From: Hyphomonadaceae bacterium
Lineage (GTDB): Bacteria > Pseudomonadota > Alphaproteobacteria > Caulobacterales > Aquidulcibacteraceae
Length of the DNA: 11,146 nt
Assembly (NCBI GenBank): GCA_016791325.1
Contig: JAEUMU010000113.1
Location: 1-11,146 of the forward strand
Reading direction: 5' to 3'
Part shown: positions 7,184-11,146 of the stretch, piece by piece
Layout: each line of letters opens with the position of its first letter
Numbering within the stretch: position 1 is the first letter of the stretch
Position numbers and translations under genes: made by a program
Notes under the pieces: generated by a model
What the model was told of the DNA's origin: nothing
The model's database searches: none
Seen by the model: only the letters and a program-made list of their open reading frames with translations

Positions 7184-8020
7184 ATGTTGCACCCGACGCC
7201 TAACGATCCGAACGACGACGCCGAAGGCGTCGCTGGCCGCGAGCAGCGCCGACAAGCGCCGGCGCCGGCGCGCGCGGTCGACATCGATCCGGCGTGGCGG
7301 GCGGGCAAGAAGCTTTCCGAGGCGCGCCGGCAGCTTGGCCTGACGCTGGATCAGGTGGCGGAGCGCATCCGTGTGCGGCGTGAATTCCTCGAGGCGCTTG
7401 AGGAAATGAACGTGAAGCTGTTGCCGGGCAAAGCTTACACGCTCGCGTTTCTACGCTCCTACGCCCGCGAGCTGGGCGTGGAAGAGCGCGCGATTGTTGA
7501 ACAATTTCAGCATGAATCAGCCCTGAGCCGTGAAGACGCCCAGAAGCCGATCCGTAATCCCAGCTCCAAGCCGCACAGGGAACGGCCCTGGCTGGCGGCT
7601 GTGGCGCTAGGGGTTCTGGCGATCGCGTTTGTGGGCTGGAGAGCGCTGCAGGCGCCTGAAGGCTCGGAAGCCGGCATGGAAAGCGCGGTCACGGAAAGCG
7701 CCCAGTCCAGTGCGGTGGGCGGGGAGATCGCTGCGCCGCGGCATGTGGTGGAAATCAAGGCTTTGGCCGATGCCTGGCTCGAAGCGCGCGGTCCGGACGG
7801 AACCGTCTTCTTTTCGCGGACGCTGCGTGCGGGGGATGTCTATCGCCCGGACGCCAGCCCCGGCTGGACCCTGCACGCGCGCGATGGCGGGGCGTTCGAG
7901 CTGTTTGTGAACGGCGCGGCGGCGGGGCCGCTCGGCGCCCCGGGCATGCCGGTTTTGGGCCGCTCGATCGATGAGGTTCAGCCTCTGGCGCAGGCTGGGC
8001 TCGTTCGGCCGCGCACCTAA
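7184..8020 (+). CDS. rodZ: RodZ-like HTH / DUF4115 membrane protein
   Basis: This 278-residue protein has the RodZ architecture. A cytoplasmic helix-turn-helix lies at about 40-105 ([22 protein letters not shown], then [17 protein letters not shown]), a basic linker at about 120-135, one membrane span at about 136-155 ([20 protein letters not shown]), a low-complexity Ser/Ala/Glu linker, and a periplasmic DUF4115-type beta domain at about 187-262 ([20 protein letters not shown], ending [14 protein letters not shown]). RodZ links MreB filaments to the elongation machinery and helps set rod shape; the HTH binds MreB rather than acting mainly on DNA. The first 35 residues are polar, Pro/Ala/Arg-rich and probably disordered. 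Position just before ispG matches other alphaproteobacteria as I recall. The architecture is clear; a true shape role has to be inferred, since some such proteins are annotated only as HTH-domain proteins. Confidence 0.88.
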   Translation: MLHPTPNDPNDDAEGVAGREQRRQAPAPARAVDIDPAWRAGKKLSEARRQLGLTLDQVAERIRVRREFLEALEEMNVKLLPGKAYTLAFLRSYARELGVEERAIVEQFQHESALSREDAQKPIRNPSSKPHRERPWLAAVALGVLAIAFVGWRALQAPEGSEAGMESAVTESAQSSAVGGEIAAPRHVVEIKALADAWLEARGPDGTVFFSRTLRAGDVYRPDASPGWTLHARDGGAFELFVNGAAAGPLGAPGMPVLGRSIDEVQPLAQAGLVRPRT

Positions 8021-8070
8021 ACCGCAGCCGGTAGGGCTCGCGGGATCGCCGCCGACGCGCTATCTCGGCC

Positions 8071-8078
8071 GGGGAAGG
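8071..8078 (+). promoter_or_regulatory. Shine-Dalgarno site deciding the ispG start
   Basis: GGGGAAGG abuts the ATG at 8079, too close to serve it, but lies six bases before the ATG at 8085. This supports 8085 as the ispG start over both 8079 and the far-upstream ATG at 7971. Confidence 0.6.
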
Positions 8079-8084
8079 ATGCCC

Positions 8085-9221
8085 ATGGCCGGCGGCGCGC
8101 ACGATCTTCACCACATTCGCCCTTGGCGGCGGATTGAACGCAGGCGCTCGCGCAAGGTGCGGGTGGGGTCAGTCGAGGTGGGCGGGGACGCGCCCATCAG
8201 CGTGCAATCCATGACCAATACCGTCACCGCCGATGCAGCGGCGACGATCGATCAAATCCGGCGGCTGGAGGAAGCCGGCGCCGATATTGTGCGCGTCTCC
8301 TGTCCTGACGAGGATTCGACGGCGGCGTTCGCGAAGATCGCGCGCGCGGCGAAAGTGCCGCTGGTGGCGGACATCCACTTTCACTATCGCCGCGGCATCG
8401 AGGCGGCGGCGGCGGGCGCTGCGTGCCTGCGCATCAATCCAGGCAATATCGGCAACGCGCAGCGCGTGAAGGAGGTGGTGCAGGCGGCCAAGGATCATGG
8501 CTGCTCGATGCGCATTGGCGTGAATGCGGGCTCGCTGGAGGCACACCTGCTCGAGAAGTACGGCGAGCCTTGCCCTGAGGCGATGGTGGAGAGCGCGCTC
8601 TATCACGCGGCGCTGCTCGAAGAGCACGATTTCCGCGACTACAAAATCAGCGTGAAAGCTTCCGACGTATTCCTGACGGTGGCCGCCTATCAGGCGCTTG
8701 CGGAGGCGACGGATGCGCCGCTGCATTTGGGAGTGACGGAAGCAGGCGCGCTGCGTGCGGGCACGGTGAAATCATCAATCGCCATGGGCTCGCTGCTGTG
8801 GGCGGGCATTGGCGACACGATAAGAGTTTCGCTGGCGGCGGATCCGGTTGAAGAGATCAGGGTCGGCAACGATCTGCTGAAATCGCTGGGGCTGCGCCAA
8901 CGCGGCGTGACGATCATTGCCTGCCCATCGTGTGCGCGGCAGGGTTTCGACGTGATCCGCACGGTGGAGACGCTGGAGGCGCGCCTGGCGCATGTGGCCG
9001 AACCCATCACGCTTTCGATTATTGGCTGTGTCGTGAACGGGCCGGGCGAGGCGTTGATGACGGATCTCGGCTTCACCGGCGGCGGCAAAGGCGCGGGAAT
9101 GGTCTATGTCGCTGGCAAAGCGGACCATAAGGTCGACAACGGCGAGATGATCGACCATATCGTTGAATTGGTCGAGCAGCGCGCAGAGACGTTGCGCAGC
9201 GCCGCGGGCGCGAAAGGTTGA
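8085..9221 (+). CDS. ispG: 4-hydroxy-3-methylbut-2-enyl diphosphate synthase (IspG/GcpE)
   Basis: IspG is the [4Fe-4S] enzyme that converts methylerythritol cyclodiphosphate to HMBPP, the penultimate step of the MEP isoprenoid pathway. With the start at 8085 the protein is 378 residues, the normal bacterial two-domain length. The N-terminal TIM-barrel domain shows [21 protein letters not shown] (38-46), [19 protein letters not shown] (93-102) and LRINPGNIG (115-123). The C-terminal cluster domain holds C280 and C283 in [12 protein letters not shown], and C315 and E322 in [11 protein letters not shown], with the same spacing as the E. coli iron ligands. An in-frame ATG at 7971 would add 38 Arg/Pro-rich residues and overlap rodZ by 50 bases; the ribosome site at 8071-8078 argues against it. 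The gene runs to two bases before the next start, so it heads or belongs to a tight operon. Confidence 0.96.
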   Translation: MAGGAHDLHHIRPWRRIERRRSRKVRVGSVEVGGDAPISVQSMTNTVTADAAATIDQIRRLEEAGADIVRVSCPDEDSTAAFAKIARAAKVPLVADIHFHYRRGIEAAAAGAACLRINPGNIGNAQRVKEVVQAAKDHGCSMRIGVNAGSLEAHLLEKYGEPCPEAMVESALYHAALLEEHDFRDYKISVKASDVFLTVAAYQALAEATDAPLHLGVTEAGALRAGTVKSSIAMGSLLWAGIGDTIRVSLAADPVEEIRVGNDLLKSLGLRQRGVTIIACPSCARQGFDVIRTVETLEARLAHVAEPITLSIIGCVVNGPGEALMTDLGFTGGGKGAGMVYVAGKADHKVDNGEMIDHIVELVEQRAETLRSAAGAKG

Positions 9222-9223
9222 GC

Positions 9224-9643
9224 ATGCTGCAGGAACACTTGCAGGACACCTATCAATACCTGTTCGACGCCGCTCACCGCGCGCTGCTGGAAGGCGGGTC
9301 ATTCGCGCCATTCGGCGCCGGCATCCGCAAGACCGGCGAACAGATTCACACCAATGTCGATCTGCCGATCGATCGCTCGGCGCCGGCTGATCATATTTCC
9401 GGACTGATCGCCGGGTTCCGCCTGGACGATCAGGAGAATGGCTTGATCGCCGCGGGGCTTGTGTTTGACGGACGCGCCGCGACAGGGCCGGGTGATGCGG
9501 CGCTGTGCTTTCATCTTGAAGGCGCCAACGGGCGCGCGGTGGAAGTGATCGTGCCCTATTCGCGCTTCGACGCCGCGCGCATAGCTTTCGAAGAACCGCA
9601 AATCTCCGAAGTGGCGCCGGAGATATTCTCCAGCACGATGTAG
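9224..9643 (+). CDS. Uncharacterised conserved-looking 139-residue protein between ispG and prfA
   Basis: I do not recognise a named family. The protein is soluble, with no signal peptide, membrane span or cysteine motif (one cysteine, C95). It has an N-terminal amphipathic helix ([20 protein letters not shown]), then SFAPFGAGI (26-34), a variable middle, the strand pair [11 protein letters not shown] (73-83) and AALCFHLEG (92-100), and [11 protein letters not shown] (105-115). The pattern FxPFG...D...HLE...V.VPY is like small alpha/beta proteins I have seen only as hypothetical, a weak recollection. The ATG at 9224 is preferred to the TTG at 9218 because AAAGG at 9213-9217 sits six bases upstream. 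The start lies two bases after the ispG stop and the stop lies two bases before prfA, so it is almost surely translated as part of that operon. Base composition matches its neighbours. Confidence 0.82.
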   Translation: MLQEHLQDTYQYLFDAAHRALLEGGSFAPFGAGIRKTGEQIHTNVDLPIDRSAPADHISGLIAGFRLDDQENGLIAAGLVFDGRAATGPGDAALCFHLEGANGRAVEVIVPYSRFDAARIAFEEPQISEVAPEIFSSTM

Positions 9644-9645
9644 CG

Positions 9646-10731
9646 ATGAGCGAGCTGCAAAGGCTTGAGCGCCGTCTGGTCCAGGCGGTCGACCGGTTTG
9701 AGCGTGTAGAAGCGCGCTTGGCCTCCGCAACGGACGGCGCAGAGATCGCGCGCCTTAGCCAAGAACACGCTGAGCTGAAGCCCCTGGCGGACGCCATCGG
9801 CGCGCTGAATGTGCAGCGCGCTGAAATCGCTTCGCTGGAAGCCATGGCCAAAGACGGTGACGCGGAGATGGCCGCGCTCGCGCGAGAGGAACTGGACGCC
9901 GCGCGTGAGAAACTGCCAGAGCTTGAACAAACAGCGCTGACGCTGCTTGCGCCAAAGGATCGCGACGAGAGCGCATCGGCGATTCTGGAGGTGCGCGCGG
10001 GCACCGGCGGCGACGAGGCGGCGCTGTTCGCGGGCGATCTGCTGCGCATGTATCAGCGCTACGCCGCCATCAAAGGCTGGCGCACTGAGCTGGAGGATAT
10101 TTCCGAGACTGGCCTCGGCGGCGTGAAAGAAGCGGTGATGAGCGTCACCGGCAAGGGCGTGTATGGGCGGCTGCGGTTTGAAAGCGGCGTGCATCGCGTG
10201 CAGCGCGTGCCGGAAACCGAGGCCGGCGGGCGCATTCACACATCGGCGGCCACGGTGGCGGTGCTGCCGCAGCCAGAAGGCGACGTCGACATCGTCATCG
10301 ACGATAAGGACATACGCATTGACACGATGCGCGCTTCCGGCGCCGGCGGCCAGCACGTGAACAAAACCGATTCCGCCGTGCGTATCACCCATTTGCCAAC
10401 GGGCATCGTCGTCATCAGCCAGCTGAAATCTCAGCATCAGAACCGCGCGCAGGCGATGAAGGTGCTGAAAACGCGGCTCTACGATCTGGAGCGGGAAAAG
10501 CGCGACGCCGCGCGCGCGGCCGAGCGCAAAGGTCAAGTCGGCTCTGGCGATCGCAGCGAACGCATCCGCACCTATAATTTTCCCCAAGGCCGGGTGACGG
10601 ACCATCGCATCAATCTGACCGTTTACAATTTGCCGGAGGTCATCGATGGCGGCGGATTGGAGCCCATTCTCGATGCGCTGGCGGCGGAAGACCGCGCGCG
10701 CAAGCTAGCCGCGCTCGAGGATGAGGCGTGA
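9646..10731 (+). CDS. prfA: Peptide chain release factor 1
   Basis: RF1 reads UAA and UAG stop codons and triggers release of the finished protein on the ribosome. The 361-residue product has the usual order: an N-terminal helical domain (about 1-100), the release-factor core starting at [23 protein letters not shown], the stop-recognition loop PET (189-191, the P-x-T tripeptide of RF1, as opposed to SPF of RF2) in a [20 protein letters not shown] context, and the catalytic GGQ at 234-236 in [18 protein letters not shown]236 is the methylation target of PrmC, encoded next. No strong ribosome site precedes the ATG, and the previous stop is two bases upstream, so translation is likely coupled. 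The stop overlaps the prmC GTG start as GTGA. No frameshift is needed, unlike prfB. Confidence 0.97.
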   Translation: MSELQRLERRLVQAVDRFERVEARLASATDGAEIARLSQEHAELKPLADAIGALNVQRAEIASLEAMAKDGDAEMAALAREELDAAREKLPELEQTALTLLAPKDRDESASAILEVRAGTGGDEAALFAGDLLRMYQRYAAIKGWRTELEDISETGLGGVKEAVMSVTGKGVYGRLRFESGVHRVQRVPETEAGGRIHTSAATVAVLPQPEGDVDIVIDDKDIRIDTMRASGAGGQHVNKTDSAVRITHLPTGIVVISQLKSQHQNRAQAMKVLKTRLYDLEREKRDAARAAERKGQVGSGDRSERIRTYNFPQGRVTDHRINLTVYNLPEVIDGGGLEPILDALAAEDRARKLAALEDEA

Positions 10732-11146
10732 CAACGCTGGTTGAAGTCTGGACCGCGCTGCGGCGGCGGTTCGAAGCGGCAGGCATTGAGACGCCGGTGA
10801 TTGATGCGCGCCTACTGCTGGAAGCTGGGGCGGGCGTTTCGCGGCTCGATATCATCACCGATCCGCGCCGTGCGATCAGCGCCGAACAAGCCGCCGCCGT
10901 TGAGCGCCTGGCGCAGCGACGCGAGGCGCGCGAGCCGGTGAGCCAGATTATCGGCCGTAAGGGATTCTGGACGTTTGAATTGAGCGTGACCGCCGATGTG
11001 CTCACACCGCGGCCGGACACCGAGTTGGTGGTTGATACCGCGCTGGAGATGCTGACTGGCGAGCGGCCCTCCAAGGTGCTCGATCTTGGTGTCGGATCGG
11101 GGGCTATCCTGCTGGCGATTTTGCATGAGCGGCCGTTGGCGCGGGG
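10728..11146 (+). CDS. prmC: Release factor glutamine methyltransferase PrmC/HemK (3' partial)
   Basis: The first 139 or so residues are present before the window ends. PrmC methylates the GGQ glutamine of RF1 and RF2 using SAM, which speeds peptide release. Visible are the helical N-terminal domain ([32 protein letters not shown]), the family link [32 protein letters not shown] that binds substrate, and SAM motif [17 protein letters not shown]. The catalytic NPPY lies beyond the edge. The start is GTG at 10728, overlapping the prfA stop (GTGA); the nearby ATG at 10721 is in another frame and stops quickly. The prfA-prmC pair is a classic operon of enzyme and substrate. The glycine-valine in DLGVGSG, where DLGTGSG is common, is a mild variation. 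Confidence 0.94.
   Translation, partial: MTTLVEVWTALRRRFEAAGIETPVIDARLLLEAGAGVSRLDIITDPRRAISAEQAAAVERLAQRREAREPVSQIIGRKGFWTFELSVTADVLTPRPDTELVVDTALEMLTGERPSKVLDLGVGSGAILLAILHERPLAR

Noticed and set aside
8775..10049. 424-residue open frame on the minus strand across ispG, the small gene and prfA
   Set aside because: It is Ser/Arg/Ala-rich low-complexity sequence opposite three well-supported genes, as expected from the absence of stops opposite GC-biased codons.
1..11146. Defence system, toxin-antitoxin pair, CRISPR array, prophage or transposon
   Set aside because: No spaced repeats, transposase, integrase, toxin-like pair or terminal inverted repeats were seen; nearly all genes are recognisable housekeeping genes.

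Overview
This is a gene-dense, high-GC chromosomal window from what looks like an alphaproteobacterium. The gene set and order (comF, grxC, nitrilase-family gene, DUF1178 gene; ubiG divergent from lysC; lysC-ptsP; rodZ-like gene-ispG; prfA-prmC) match what I remember of Caulobacterales and Hyphomonadaceae-like genomes. Strong G/C bias at third codon positions and long open frames opposite real genes fit this. The lineage is an inference from gene content; there is no rRNA or other direct marker here. I see no rRNA, tRNA, CRISPR array, insertion sequence, prophage or plasmid signature, and no gene-free stretch over 300 bases. The longest gap is about 110 bases, at 7073-7183.

Layout. 2-1937 (+): a tight cluster of the 3' end of a comF-family phosphoribosyltransferase gene, glutaredoxin 3 (grxC), a nitrilase-superfamily amidase most like Nit1, and a DUF1178 protein; the last three are joined by ATGA stop/start overlaps. 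1965-2690 (+): a secreted double-cupin protein of unknown role, with codon use less biased than its neighbours. 2719-3444 (-): ubiG, ubiquinone O-methyltransferase, the only minus-strand gene; it converges on the cupin gene and diverges from lysC. 3520-7072 (+): lysC aspartokinase and ptsP (nitrogen-PTS enzyme I with a GAF domain), 25 bases apart. 7184-9643 (+): a RodZ-like membrane HTH protein, ispG of the MEP isoprenoid pathway, and a 139-residue uncharacterised protein. 9646-11146 (+): prfA (release factor 1) and the 5' part of prmC, which methylates the GGQ glutamine of release factors; they overlap by GTGA.

How the genes work together. Most are housekeeping: thiol redox and probable glutathione-metabolite repair, ubiquinone synthesis, lysine/threonine/methionine and cell-wall precursor supply through aspartokinase, nitrogen-status signalling, cell shape, isoprenoid precursors and translation termination. 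No obvious new multi-gene system is present. The points most worth a second look are the uncharacterised protein between ispG and prfA, the exported bicupin whose second domain has lost its metal ligands, and the grxC-nit pairing, which suggests removal of deaminated glutathione next to a glutathione-using enzyme.
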